Origin: DTFZ01 sp964510055 | GTDB lineage: Bacteria; Bacillota; Clostridia; Christensenellales; SZUA-584 | Reading direction: 5' to 3' | Assembly: GCA_964510055.1 (NCBI GenBank) | Contig: CAZDZY010000076.1 | Coordinates: 1-15,128, forward strand | DNA length: 15,128 nucleotides | Part shown: piece by piece, positions 6,119-12,875 of the stretch | Layout of the letters: every line of letters starts with the position of its first letter | Numbering within the stretch: position 1 is the stretch's first letter | Notes under the pieces: generated by a model | Databases searched by the model: none | Told to the model about the DNA's origin: nothing | Seen by the model: only the letters and a program-made list of their open reading frames with translations | Position numbers and translations under genes: made by a program

Positions 6119-6481
6119 TTATTTCTTCGCGTTGTCTTCTATTTTGAATTTTACTACGCGCTTAACAAGCTCTATCGGCAGGGGCTCGCCCATGGGGAAT
6201 TGTACCGAGCCTTTGCCGCTTTTATAGGGCATAAACTCTTCTTTGAACGCTTCGGTGCCGCTCGCGGTAGGGTAAAACCCTATGTGGCTTTTAAACGCCG
6301 CGAAATAAACGAGCGGGCCGTTTTTAAAGTAAGCGGGCATGCGGTAGCTTATCTTTTCTTCCGCTTCCGGCGCGGCTTCTTTTATCGCCCTGCGCATTTG
6401 AAGCAATTTATCCTGCACGTTCTTCGGAAAGATATTTATATACTCGTCTACCGTTTTATAATTTAAATCTTTGTTGTCCAT
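6119..6481 (-). CDS. DUF1801 / YdhG-like protein
   Basis: A 120-residue cytoplasmic protein of the DUF1801 (YdhG-like, sometimes called iron-chaperone or Fra-like) family. Family hallmarks are present in order: an N-terminal VDEYINIFP segment, then EKISYRMPAYF, LVYFAAFKSHIGFYP, and the C-terminal KGSVQFPMGEPLPIELVKRV. The biochemical role of the family is not settled. I place the start at ATG 6481, preceded by AAGGAAGG. The longer frame from 6502 would begin at or above the predicted transcription start, as TATAAT lies at 6505-6510. First gene of the group with alkD and the methyltransferase, 17 bases from alkD. Confidence 0.85.
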   Translation of the reverse strand: MDNKDLNYKTVDEYINIFPKNVQDKLLQMRRAIKEAAPEAEEKISYRMPAYFKNGPLVYFAAFKSHIGFYPTASGTEAFKEEFMPYKSGKGSVQFPMGEPLPIELVKRVVKFKIEDNAKK

Positions 6482-6504
6482 ACCCGCCGCCTTCCTTCCC
6501 ATAT

Positions 6505-6533
6505 ATTATAGCACAGCTTGTCCCGTATAATAA
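6505..6533 (-). promoter_or_regulatory. predicted promoter of the DUF1801-alkD-methyltransferase group
   Basis: On the minus strand a TG-extended -10 (TGCTATAAT, hexamer at 6505-6510) has a weak -35 TTATTA 17 bases upstream at 6528-6533. The predicted start near 6498 lies just upstream of the ribosome binding site for the ATG at 6481. Confidence 0.5.
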
Positions 6534-6549
6534 CAGTATTCAGGTCTTG

Positions 6550-7077
6550 CTAAAAAAGCAGTTTGCAGATAATAACGCTGGATATCAGCCCGGAAATTTC
6601 CGAAATAAGGGCGGCAGGCACCGTATATCGGGTCTTCTTTATTCCTACGCTTCCGAAGTAAAGCGCCACTGTATAGAACAGCGTCTCGGTAGATCCCATG
6701 AGCGTACTCGCCGTGCGGCCTATGAAAGTATCCGGGCCGTACCTGTTAAGTATCGACGTAAGCGCGGCTATAGCGGCGCTTCCCGAGAACGGCCTCATAA
6801 GCGCGAGAGGCAATATCTCGGGCGGTATGCCTACTGCCGACAGCGCGGGAGAGAGCGCGGACGAGATATAGTCAAAACAGCCCGATGCCGAAAATATATT
6901 TATGGCAAAAACAAACCCCACGACATAAGGCAGTATGCGGATCACGGTCTCAAGCCCCTGCTTTGCGCCCTCGATGAACTTATCGTAAACTGCGACCTTC
7001 TTTATTATCCCATAGATAACGACGCTCGCTATAAATACGGGTACGAACGCCGCCGATATATACGTTACTGCCTGCAT
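6550..7077 (-). CDS. spmB: spore maturation protein SpmB
   Basis: A 175-residue membrane protein, close to the usual 178 of SpmB, with several hydrophobic spans and a nucleoside-recognition (Gate) type domain. Conserved stretches include LMRPFSGSAA (93-102) and the loop MGSTETLFYTVALYFGSVGI. In Bacillus, SpmA and SpmB are needed for proper core dehydration and heat resistance of spores. I place the start at ATG 7077: AGGA is 5-6 bases upstream, and the 60-residue extension encoded up to 7257 is out-of-frame spmA sequence with no family character. It overlaps the end of spmA by 13 bases, indicating translational coupling. Identification is strong because both halves of the pair occur in the usual order. 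Confidence 0.92.
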   Translation of the reverse strand: MQAVTYISAAFVPVFIASVVIYGIIKKVAVYDKFIEGAKQGLETVIRILPYVVGFVFAINIFSASGCFDYISSALSPALSAVGIPPEILPLALMRPFSGSAAIAALTSILNRYGPDTFIGRTASTLMGSTETLFYTVALYFGSVGIKKTRYTVPAALISEISGLISSVIICKLLF

Positions 7078-7649
7078 TTTTTCCTGCCCTGAAATATCTT
7101 TCCCGCCGTTATACCGACCGCAGTCGTCACAGTTGTGGCAAGCAGCGCCGGAAGCACTATTTCGGCAGGCGCGGCGGAGCCCGCCGCGCTCCTGAGCGCT
7201 ATGACCGTAAGCGGCAGTATCTGCACCGACGACGCGTTTACTATGAGGAGCATGCACATAGGGTCGCTCGCCTTTTCTTTATCGGGGTTGAGAGATTGAA
7301 GCTCTTTCATTGCCTTGAGGCCGAAGGGCGTAGCCGCATTGCCCATGCCCAGCATGTTGGCAACTATGTTGAGCGTTATATACCCGCTTGCCGCTCCTTC
7401 CGGCACCCCCGGAAAAAGCCACTGTATCGCCCTGCGCATCCTTTTCGCTATTGCACGTACGAGCCCCGCGGCGTTAGCGATATTCAGCGTCCCGAGCCAC
7501 AGGGCGTATGCGCCTATAAGGCTCACGCAAAGCAGCGCCGCGTCTTTCGCGCCGTTTATCGCCGCCTCGGACACAGCCTCTGCCCTGCCGTTTAATAGCC
7601 CCACAAGCGTTCCCATAACTATAAGTAAAGCCCATATATAGTTTACCAT
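7065..7649 (-). CDS. spmA: spore maturation protein SpmA
   Basis: A 194-residue membrane protein, matching the usual length of SpmA (about 196). It carries the typical N-terminus MVNYIWALLI, and the hallmark MLGMGNAATPFGLKAMKELQ around residues 99-118, followed by the segment LLIVNASSVQILPLTVIALR. Works with SpmB in late spore maturation. A strong ribosome binding site (GGAGG with 5 A's) precedes the ATG at 7649. The upstream gap holds short AT-rich inverted repeats (ttcatatatgaa at 7685-7696 and aacatt/aatgtt at 7695-7711) but I cannot identify a sporulation-sigma promoter with confidence. The gene is divergent from abrB. It marks the host as a spore former or a descendant of one. Confidence 0.93.
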   Translation of the reverse strand: MVNYIWALLIVMGTLVGLLNGRAEAVSEAAINGAKDAALLCVSLIGAYALWLGTLNIANAAGLVRAIAKRMRRAIQWLFPGVPEGAASGYITLNIVANMLGMGNAATPFGLKAMKELQSLNPDKEKASDPMCMLLIVNASSVQILPLTVIALRSAAGSAAPAEIVLPALLATTVTTAVGITAGKIFQGRKKCRQ

Positions 7650-7734
7650 TTTTCCTCCGGCCTTAAGGTTGTTACTAATATATATTCATATATGAACATT
7701 TTATTAATGTTTGCCTTTTTAAGATAATTATATG

Positions 7735-7764
7735 TTGACAAAATACATGTATATTTGTTATATT
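7735..7764 (+). promoter_or_regulatory. sigma-A promoter of the abrB-like gene
   Basis: TTGACA at 7735-7740 is followed after 18 bases by TATATT at 7759-7764 (or after 17 by TTATAT). The region is strongly AT-rich, as expected for an AbrB-controlled promoter, and AbrB proteins usually repress their own genes. Autoregulation here is inference. Confidence 0.75.
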
Positions 7765-7817
7765 TTGATATAGGATAATACCATATAAAAAATTTAATTT
7801 TTGGGGAGATGAATTGT

Positions 7818-8057
7818 ATGAAATCAACAGGTATTGTGAGAAAAGTCGACTCGCTCGGGCGCATTGTGCTTCCAATCGAGCTAAGACGGGTAATGGGCAT
7901 CGATATTAAAGATCCTATCGAGATCTTTGTGGACGACAGCCATATCGTCCTTGGGAAATATCAGCCCGCATGTATTTTTTGTGACAGCGTTGTGGGGGTT
8001 ACTGAATTCAAAGGCGCCAAAGTCTGCGCCGAATGTTTCGCTAAGTTAAAGAAATAA
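7818..8057 (+). CDS. abrB: AbrB-like transition-state regulator with C-terminal zinc-ribbon-like tail
   Basis: A 79-residue DNA-binding protein. Residues 1-47 match the AbrB swapped-hairpin domain very closely (MKSTGIVRKVDSLGRIVLPI then ELRRVMGI and IEIFVDD). In place of the C-terminal multimerisation region of Bacillus AbrB it has CIFC (C52, C55) and CAEC (C70, C73), a probable metal-binding ribbon. I start at ATG 7818: the GGGGAG at 7803-7808 abuts the ATG at 7809 directly, but is 9 bases before 7818. In Firmicutes such proteins repress post-exponential functions and respond to Spo0A. The position next to rsmI and trmN6, transcribed towards rsmI, matches the B. subtilis arrangement. The zinc-ribbon tail appears typical of clostridial AbrB homologues. 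Confidence 0.88.
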   Translation: MKSTGIVRKVDSLGRIVLPIELRRVMGIDIKDPIEIFVDDSHIVLGKYQPACIFCDSVVGVTEFKGAKVCAECFAKLKK

Positions 8058-8080
8058 CGCTAATAAAATACTGATTTAAT

Positions 8081-8104
8081 ATTGATTAAAAATCAATGTT
8101 TTCT
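8081..8104 (+). terminator. probable bidirectional AT-rich terminator
   Basis: ATTGATT (8081-8087), loop aaa, AATCAAT (8091-8097), then gttttctt. The same stem can serve the convergent rsmI gene on the minus strand, where it is followed by attaaatc. The stem has no GC-rich core, so it is weak. Confidence 0.5.
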
Positions 8105-8916
8105 TAGATGCTTAATCTATAAACACGGTTTTTACTGATATTAAGCTCGATAGACGCTGCGTTCGCGGCGTCTTTTTTCGTCATTCCGGCGTTTATATAT
8201 TTTATAAGAGCTGTCTTTATCTCCTCGTCCGATACCTCTTCTTTGCTTTGTTCTCTTCCGCCTATTATAACGACGTACTCGCCCTTGACCTCCCCGTAAA
8301 AAGATTCCAGCGCCCCGCCCGCAGTTCCGCTAAATACGCTCTCGTGCATCTTGGTAAGCTCTTTCGCTACGACTGTCCTGCGCTCTTTTCCGCAGGCATC
8401 GGCTATAGCTTCCAGCGTTTTAAGCAGGCTGTGCGGGCTTTCGTATATCACGCACGGCAGCTCGCTCTGCGATATCTTTTCTATCGCGCTCTTGCGTTCC
8501 GAAGGCTTTTTTGGCAGGAATCCGAGGAACGTAAACGGCCCTGAAAACCCGGAAAGCGTATAGGCTGTGACAGCGGCGCACGCGCCCGGAACAGAAGTTA
8601 CTTCAATACCCGCTTCTATAGCCTCCTTTACAAGCTCCGCGCCCGGGTCGGATATCAGCGGGGTGCCCGCGTCGGATACGAGCGCGACGTTCTTTCCCTT
8701 CTTCAGTTCCTCAATAAGCTGCGCGCGCTTGTTTTCGCCGCTGTGCTCGTGGAAGCTGAAAAGCTTTGTCTTTATATCGTAGTGATTCAAAAGCTTAACA
8801 GTCCTGCGCGTGTCTTCGGCGGCTATTATATCGGCTTCCTTCAGCACCCTCAGCGCCCTCAGCGTTATATCTTCAAGATTGCCTATCGGCGTTGCAACTA
8901 TATAAAGCACGCTCAT
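8104..8916 (-). CDS. rsmI: 16S rRNA (cytidine-1402 2'-O)-methyltransferase RsmI
   Basis: A 270-residue cytoplasmic enzyme of the tetrapyrrole-methylase fold that 2'-O-methylates C1402 in the ribosomal decoding centre. Signatures: VATPIGNLEDIT (7-18), AAEDTRRT, LVSDAGTPLISDPG and SVPGACAAVTAYTLSGF, followed by the FLGFLPKKPSERK segment and a C-terminal helical extension (KKDAANAASIELNISKNRVY) typical of RsmI. The starts ATG 8919 and ATG 8916 are both possible. AGGAG is 4 bases before the second, which I chose. The start codons overlap the TGA of trmN6, indicating translational coupling. Length and all motifs are normal. Confidence 0.94.
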   Translation of the reverse strand: MSVLYIVATPIGNLEDITLRALRVLKEADIIAAEDTRRTVKLLNHYDIKTKLFSFHEHSGENKRAQLIEELKKGKNVALVSDAGTPLISDPGAELVKEAIEAGIEVTSVPGACAAVTAYTLSGFSGPFTFLGFLPKKPSERKSAIEKISQSELPCVIYESPHSLLKTLEAIADACGKERRTVVAKELTKMHESVFSGTAGGALESFYGEVKGEYVVIIGGREQSKEEVSDEEIKTALIKYINAGMTKKDAANAASIELNISKNRVYRLSI

Positions 8917-9659
8917 CATTCTCCTATTCTATAAATCTTTTTCGCCTCTTTAGTGTATGAACCGCCGGCCTCGTATACCGCGAGTATTGGCTCGAATTTC
9001 ATCCCTTCGCCCGCACCTTTGCGGCCTTCTACGAGCGCGAAGTTAGGCGCTTCACCTCTCCTTTGCGATACGAGCGTTACGCGCTTAGGCTCCAGCTTAT
9101 ACTCCCTCATTTTATCCATGAGCTCGGCGAACCTTTCCGTCCTGTAGATGATATAGAACCTTCCGCCCGTGCGCAGCAGCTTGGCTGCAGCGCATATTAC
9201 ATCGCTAAGCGCGCAGTATACTTCGCGTTTGGCTATGTTGAGATATCCGTTCGGGCTTTCCATTCCCGTATTCGCCTTCTCGTACGGAGGGTTGGTAACG
9301 ACGGCGTCAACTCCCGGTTTTATATGCCTTGACGCTTCTTTTAAGTCAGCCTCGACTATCTCTATATTTTCTCCCAGCCCGTTTGCCGCAACGCTCCTTC
9401 GCGCCATTTCGGCAAGCGGCCGCTGTATCTCTAACCCCGTGACGCGTATGCCTTTTGTGCGCGCGCACATAAGTATGGGTATTATGCCGCAGCCGGTACC
9501 AAGGTCCACCGCGCGCTCGCCTTCCTTCATCTTGGCGAAGTCGGCGAGCAGCACCGCGTCGGTGCCGAACGCAAAATACTTCGGGTCCTGTATTATACAG
9601 TACCCGTGCCCGAGGTCTTCTATTTTCTCGCCCGGATTAAGGGGAATATTGGTGTCCAT
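8916..9659 (-). CDS. trmN6: tRNA1(Val) adenine-37 N6-methyltransferase TrmN6-like
   Basis: A 247-residue class I methyltransferase of the TrmN6/YfiC (YabB) family that is expected to make m6A37 in tRNA-Val. Features: the family N-terminal block DTNIPLNPGEKIEDL and IIQDPKYFAFGTDAVLLADF, motif I VDLGTGCGIIPI (51-62), the acidic LEIQ after strand 2, and the amino-methyltransferase motif NPPY (123-126). It overlaps rsmI by one to four bases; in B. subtilis the small GIY-YIG gene yazA lies between the two and is absent here. ATG 9659 follows TATAAT (9667-9672) by only 7 bases with no Shine-Dalgarno, so the mRNA may be leaderless. ATG 9668 is the alternative but lies inside the -10 box. Confidence 0.9.
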   Translation of the reverse strand: MDTNIPLNPGEKIEDLGHGYCIIQDPKYFAFGTDAVLLADFAKMKEGERAVDLGTGCGIIPILMCARTKGIRVTGLEIQRPLAEMARRSVAANGLGENIEIVEADLKEASRHIKPGVDAVVTNPPYEKANTGMESPNGYLNIAKREVYCALSDVICAAAKLLRTGGRFYIIYRTERFAELMDKMREYKLEPKRVTLVSQRRGEAPNFALVEGRKGAGEGMKFEPILAVYEAGGSYTKEAKKIYRIGE

Positions 9660-9666
9660 GAAAATC

Positions 9667-9695
9667 ATTATACAACAAAGAAGGAAAGGTTAAAA
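9667..9695 (-). promoter_or_regulatory. predicted promoter of trmN6-rsmI
   Basis: On the minus strand TATAAT at 9667-9672 has TTTTAA 17 bases upstream at 9690-9695, a weak -35. The expected start falls on 9659-9660, at the ATG itself. Confidence 0.45.
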
Positions 9696-9726
9696 CCAAT
9701 GAAATCTGCACGCTTTTTTGTTTATT

Positions 9727-9754
9727 GTAGGGAACGACCCCTGTGTCGTTCCGC
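9727..9754. repeat. solo hairpin (GTAGGG...CCGC type)
   Basis: GGAACGAC (9731-9738), loop ccctgt, GTCGTTCC (9745-9752), flanked by gtag and gc. It lies 15 bases after the cupin stop codon, so it may end that operon, but no T-run follows on the minus strand. The flanks match those of the hairpins at 2323 and 2398-2423 while the stem bases differ. Confidence 0.65.
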
Positions 9755-9768
9755 TTTTCTCCGTTTTC

Positions 9769-10233
9769 TTATTCCCCGTTCGGATCAGACGTCCAGCCTT
9801 TTACTTCCCCGCCCTCGCTCAATACCCGCCGCTCATTGCCTGATTTCAACAGATAAACCCCCTCGTCGGGGTAATAGCAGACATCCTGCGTCTCCGCCGT
9901 GCCTGCGTCTAGTATTTCCAGCGTTTCTTCCCCGGTATTAATAAACTGATGCGCGATATTTTTTCCCGCGGGCTTCGCAATAAAGTCGCCTTTGGCCACT
10001 TTATACTCTTTGCCGTCAAGCCTCAGAGTTCCGCTGCCGGCGAGTATCAGAAAGAACTCCTCCTGCGACGAATGGCTGTGGTATTTCGCGCTGCGCCTGC
10101 CCGGCGGCACCCTGTCGATATTCACGTATATCCTCTCGCTGCCCGCATTACGGCCGAGGCTGAGAGTCTCCAGCCCGGCGCTGTCCTTCCATATGAACTT
10201 ATCACCAAGCTTGTCTATGTTATTTATCTTCAT
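9769..10233 (-). CDS. cupin-2 domain protein
   Basis: A 154-residue single-domain cupin. Motif 1 is complete: G46, H52-x-H54, E58 and G66 (around KYHSHSSQEEFFLILAG). Motif 2 is complete: G82, P88, G90, H95 and N99 (around PAGKNIAHQFIN). So all four metal ligands are present (three His and one Glu) and the protein should bind a divalent metal in a beta-barrel. Substrate and reaction cannot be told; many such proteins are sugar or small-molecule binding or isomerising enzymes. It overlaps the 4Fe-4S gene by 14 bases with a weak ribosome binding site, so translation is probably coupled. Last gene of a three-gene minus-strand group. Confidence 0.85.
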   Translation of the reverse strand: MKINNIDKLGDKFIWKDSAGLETLSLGRNAGSERIYVNIDRVPPGRRSAKYHSHSSQEEFFLILAGSGTLRLDGKEYKVAKGDFIAKPAGKNIAHQFINTGEETLEILDAGTAETQDVCYYPDEGVYLLKSGNERRVLSEGGEVKGWTSDPNGE

Positions 10234-10918
10234 GGCTGTTATTTTTCTTTATCCCCAGCTTTCGCGGGCACACCTTCCTGCACTCAAAGCAGTGTATCTT
10301 CCACTCCCCGCCGTTTCTCGAACCGAAAGCGTATTCCCGGCAGGCTTTCTGGTTTATCGTTACGCCGTCGAGCGCCTTTACCGGGCATCCGTCGAGACAC
10401 AGCGTACACCCCTCTGTGCACGGCTCAAACGCGGCTATCGGGTCGGGCGCAAGCTCAGCCGACGTAAGCACCGCGGCGAGCCAGAGCATATTGCCGAATT
10501 TCTCGCTTATGAGCAGCGTGTTCTTCCCCATCTTCCCCAGCCCGCAGAGCACCGCCGAGTGCTTTAGGGAGATGGTCCCTACATACCTGTTCGTTTTCTC
10601 ATCGTAATCGTCGGGGCCTATCGATCCTATGGGAACGGCGTCGTACCCCTCGTCGGCTATAGCAAGGGCAAGGCTGCAAGCCGCCCTGTTAAGCTCTCCC
10701 GCTATGGTGTTGCGCGCTACGGTGTAAGGGCTCGCCGAAGCGGCGTTCATAGTAGAGGCGTTGAACCTTATGCCTAAAACGATCACCGACTTGCACGACA
10801 GCAGCACGGCTTTCGGGTGGCTCCTTTCAGGGGCGCCCGCGAACCTCTCTATGCTCCCTATGCCGCATATATCAGCCCCGGATTTCAAAGCTTCCTCTTT
10901 AACTAATGACGAATCCAT
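10220..10918 (-). CDS. 4Fe-4S double-cluster protein, QueG-like (short form)
   Basis: A 232-residue iron-sulfur protein similar to the epoxyqueuosine reductase/reductive dehalogenase group. The N-terminal part (IVLGIRFN, 46-53, and AVLCGLGKMGKNTLL, 122-136) matches the cobalamin-binding-type domain seen in QueG. The C-terminal part has two Cys groups: C167, C171, C174, C178 (CTEGCTLCLDGCP) and C193, C210, C213, C217 (HCFECRKVCP), enough for two [4Fe-4S] clusters. QueG itself is about 350-380 residues and carries extra C-terminal repeats, absent here, so queuosine synthesis should not be assumed. ATG 10918 is preceded by AAGGA with about 9 bases; ATG 10924 is the alternative. It is coupled to the cupin gene downstream and 30 bases after the TPR gene. 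Confidence 0.8.
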   Translation of the reverse strand: MDSSLVKEEALKSGADICGIGSIERFAGAPERSHPKAVLLSCKSVIVLGIRFNASTMNAASASPYTVARNTIAGELNRAACSLALAIADEGYDAVPIGSIGPDDYDEKTNRYVGTISLKHSAVLCGLGKMGKNTLLISEKFGNMLWLAAVLTSAELAPDPIAAFEPCTEGCTLCLDGCPVKALDGVTINQKACREYAFGSRNGGEWKIHCFECRKVCPRKLGIKKNNSHEDK

Positions 10919-10949
10919 ACCCATACTTCCTTCAAAAATATACTAACGA

Positions 10950-11759
10950 TCATACCGTCTCGATGAGCCCGAGGCGCTTAGCCGCCAGTTCAGCGATATA
11001 CAGCTTTTCGCCGTGTTCCACAACGTATTCGAACGCGCCCTTCGTTTCCGCGTTTTGGCCGAAGTGTTCATATATCCTTCCCAGCATAAACGCCGCCGTT
11101 ACGCGCTCATAATTGTTCCGTGCGCTTTTGAAACTGTTCATAAATACGGCATCGGCGTTTTCATATACCCCGGTAGCCACCCGCAGCATATATATTCCTT
11201 CCGCGAATCTTTGTTTAAACAGCCGCCCGGCTTTCCCTTTCAGCCTGTGGGCCGCAGCTATCATTTTTCCGAGAGCCTCTCTTGCCATATCCAGTTTGTC
11301 AAGCTCCACGTAGATCAAAAACAGCAGGTGATAAAAACCCGCCGCAACCGCCCGGCTTACGCGGATAGGGGACCGGCCGACCGCATTCAGCAGCTCGTCG
11401 AGCGCCTCCTGATACCTTCCCGCCGCATAATTGCCCGTTCCGAGGCATATAAGCAATTTATTTTTTTTAAAAGAAAATCTTTTTCCCTTTTCTTTATCGA
11501 GTTGGGTGCGCATTTCAATTACGAAAGCCTCGGGGCTGCAGCTTTCATACAATATATTTATAAGTTTGGGGTAAGGGTCTTTCTCCCTTGTAAGGCTGGT
11601 AATAAGCGCCGCGGCCGCTGAGGATAACAGGGTAAGGGCTATGATTCCGATATATATGCCCCAGGCGCCTTTAAGAATGGAGATGATACAATAGACCCAC
11701 ATGGCAGATACGGCTATTAAGCCAAGTATCAATCTTTGTTTATATGTCGGCTGCTGCAT
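10950..11759 (-). CDS. membrane protein with TPR-like helical repeats
   Basis: A 269-residue protein. Two hydrophobic spans (about 10-28 and 33-55) anchor it at the membrane, and the remaining 210 residues form helical pairs with TPR-like patterning, for example NKLLICLGTGNYAAGRYQEALDEL in two parts near 99-122, FLIYVELDKLDMAREALGKM near 147-166, and AFMLGRIYEHFGQNAETKGAF near 222-242. TPR domains bind partner proteins, probably in the cytoplasm; the partner is unknown. A GGGGG run about 8 bases upstream is a poor ribosome binding site. First gene of the group with the 4Fe-4S protein and cupin, but the functional link is not evident. Confidence 0.75.
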   Translation of the reverse strand: MQQPTYKQRLILGLIAVSAMWVYCIISILKGAWGIYIGIIALTLLSSAAAALITSLTREKDPYPKLINILYESCSPEAFVIEMRTQLDKEKGKRFSFKKNKLLICLGTGNYAAGRYQEALDELLNAVGRSPIRVSRAVAAGFYHLLFLIYVELDKLDMAREALGKMIAAAHRLKGKAGRLFKQRFAEGIYMLRVATGVYENADAVFMNSFKSARNNYERVTAAFMLGRIYEHFGQNAETKGAFEYVVEHGEKLYIAELAAKRLGLIETV

Positions 11760-11787
11760 AAATACCCCCGCTGATGCTATTCTTTAT

Positions 11788-11816
11788 ATTTTAACATTAT
11801 TGCCCTATGTAGTAAA
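11788..11816 (-). promoter_or_regulatory. predicted promoter of the TPR-4Fe-4S-cupin group
   Basis: On the minus strand TTTACT (11811-11816) and TAAAAT (11788-11793) are 17 bases apart, each four or five matches to the sigma-A consensus. Confidence 0.5.
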
Positions 11817-11860
11817 GAAAAAGAAGAGCTGTTATTGCTCTTATGTCTGTAAAGTGCTAT

Positions 11861-11889
11861 TTGACACGGTTCAAGCGCCGTGGTAGATT
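11861..11889 (+). promoter_or_regulatory. sigma-A promoter of the TPM-domain gene
   Basis: TTGACA at 11861-11866 and TAGATT at 11884-11889 are 17 bases apart. The predicted start near 11896 lies upstream of the AGGGGCGGG ribosome binding site and rules out the GTG at 11880 as the start codon. Confidence 0.7.
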
Positions 11890-11921
11890 CAAATCATCAA
11901 ATATCGAAAGAGGGGCGGGAA

Positions 11922-12833
11922 ATGAATAACAGCGGCGATAATAAAAGCAGTGAAACCATAAGAGTCGGCGACGTCGATATCACCATCAATGTCAACCATC
12001 ATGACGACAGCGGGCGCCAGCCGGGCGTCGGTTATAATTCCTACGCGCAGCCTGCTCCGATATATGCCCCGCCCGCGCGCAAACGCAGGAACAAAAAAAA
12101 TATAATCTCTATTATTGTAATATGTTTCTGCGCCGTGGGTATAATCTCGTCTTTCTGGAGTTATTCAACGTTTACCCGCTCTACAAATGAGCGCAGGCCT
12201 CTCGGCCCCGGCGCTGTGATCGAAACGGGCTATTATACTGACAAAGCGGGATGGATAGAAAGTGAGAGGACCTTGCTGAAAGGGCTCGGGGAATTCTATA
12301 AAATCACCGGGGTGCAGCCTTACGTATATATAACCGCTTTAATAGAAGGCTCAATGCCAACGGCCGGCCAGCTTAAAAGTCATGCGGACAGGCTTTACCG
12401 CGAGCTGTTCTCCGACGAAGGCCATATGCTGCTTGTCTTTTTGCCGTCCGGCAGCGGCTATATGGCGGATATAGTAAGCGGAACGCAGGCGGCAACCGTT
12501 ATAGACGCCGAGGCGGAAAATATCCTGCTTGACTACCTTGACTATAATTTCTCATCCGATTCATATACCAATTCAGAAGTCTTAAGCAATGCGTTCGCGT
12601 CGGCAGCAAGGCGTATGATGAACGTAACATACTCCCCGTGGATCGCGTTCTTTGTATTCGGGGCAATCGCCGCGATAGTTATCATTTTGTATGTCCGGCG
12701 GCGTAAAAAAGAGCTCGAAGCGCAGGAGGTTATAGAGGCGGATCGAACTAAGGCAATGCTTAAAGTTCCGCTTGAAAAATTCGGCGACCTCGAGGCTGAA
12801 GAGCTCGCTAAAAAATACGAAGATAAGACTTAA
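11922..12833 (+). CDS. TPM-domain (TLP18.3/Psb32/MOLO-1-like) membrane protein
   Basis: A 303-residue protein with start at ATG 11922, preceded by AGGGGCGGG. Order of parts: a polar, Pro- and Tyr-rich N-terminal tail (1-60), a membrane span (61-80), an outer domain (about 100-233) and a second span (240-258) with RRRKK after it. The outer domain resembles TPM: YYTDKAGWI (104-112), YKITGVQPYVYIT (126-138), LFSDEGHMLLVFLP (162-175), MADIVSGTQA (181-190) and an AFASAARRMM helix. The C-terminus KVPLEKFGDLEAEELAKKYE is a tail often seen in such clostridial proteins. TPM domains are linked to membrane-protein maintenance or phosphatase activity, but no role is proven for this form. It has its own promoter and terminator, so it is monocistronic. 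Family assignment is by motif only. Confidence 0.7.
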   Translation: MNNSGDNKSSETIRVGDVDITINVNHHDDSGRQPGVGYNSYAQPAPIYAPPARKRRNKKNIISIIVICFCAVGIISSFWSYSTFTRSTNERRPLGPGAVIETGYYTDKAGWIESERTLLKGLGEFYKITGVQPYVYITALIEGSMPTAGQLKSHADRLYRELFSDEGHMLLVFLPSGSGYMADIVSGTQAATVIDAEAENILLDYLDYNFSSDSYTNSEVLSNAFASAARRMMNVTYSPWIAFFVFGAIAAIVIILYVRRRKKELEAQEVIEADRTKAMLKVPLEKFGDLEAEELAKKYEDKT

Positions 12834-12843
12834 TGTATAGAGT

Positions 12844-12872
12844 AAGCGCCCTTCGGGTGAAGGGCGCTTTTT
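12844..12872 (+). terminator. intrinsic terminator of the TPM-domain gene
   Basis: AAGCGCCCTTC (12844-12854), loop gggt, GAAGGGCGCTT (12859-12869) and TTTTT. A perfect 11-bp stem with a T-tract, 11 bases after the stop codon. Confidence 0.95.
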
Positions 12873-12875
12873 GAT

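Noticed and set aside
6547..7092. 181-residue plus-strand frame
   Set aside because: It is the antisense of spmB, rich in Arg and Tyr, with no ribosome binding site or family motif; spmB on the other strand explains the open frame.
7078..7257. 60-residue N-terminal extension of SpmB
   Set aside because: It lies wholly in spmA in another frame, is not membrane-like, and the ATG at 7077 has its own ribosome binding site and gives normal SpmB length.
11880..11921. GTG start 14 codons upstream of the TPM-domain gene start
   Set aside because: It lies within the predicted promoter (just before the -10), upstream of the expected transcription start, and the ATG at 11922 has a good ribosome binding site.
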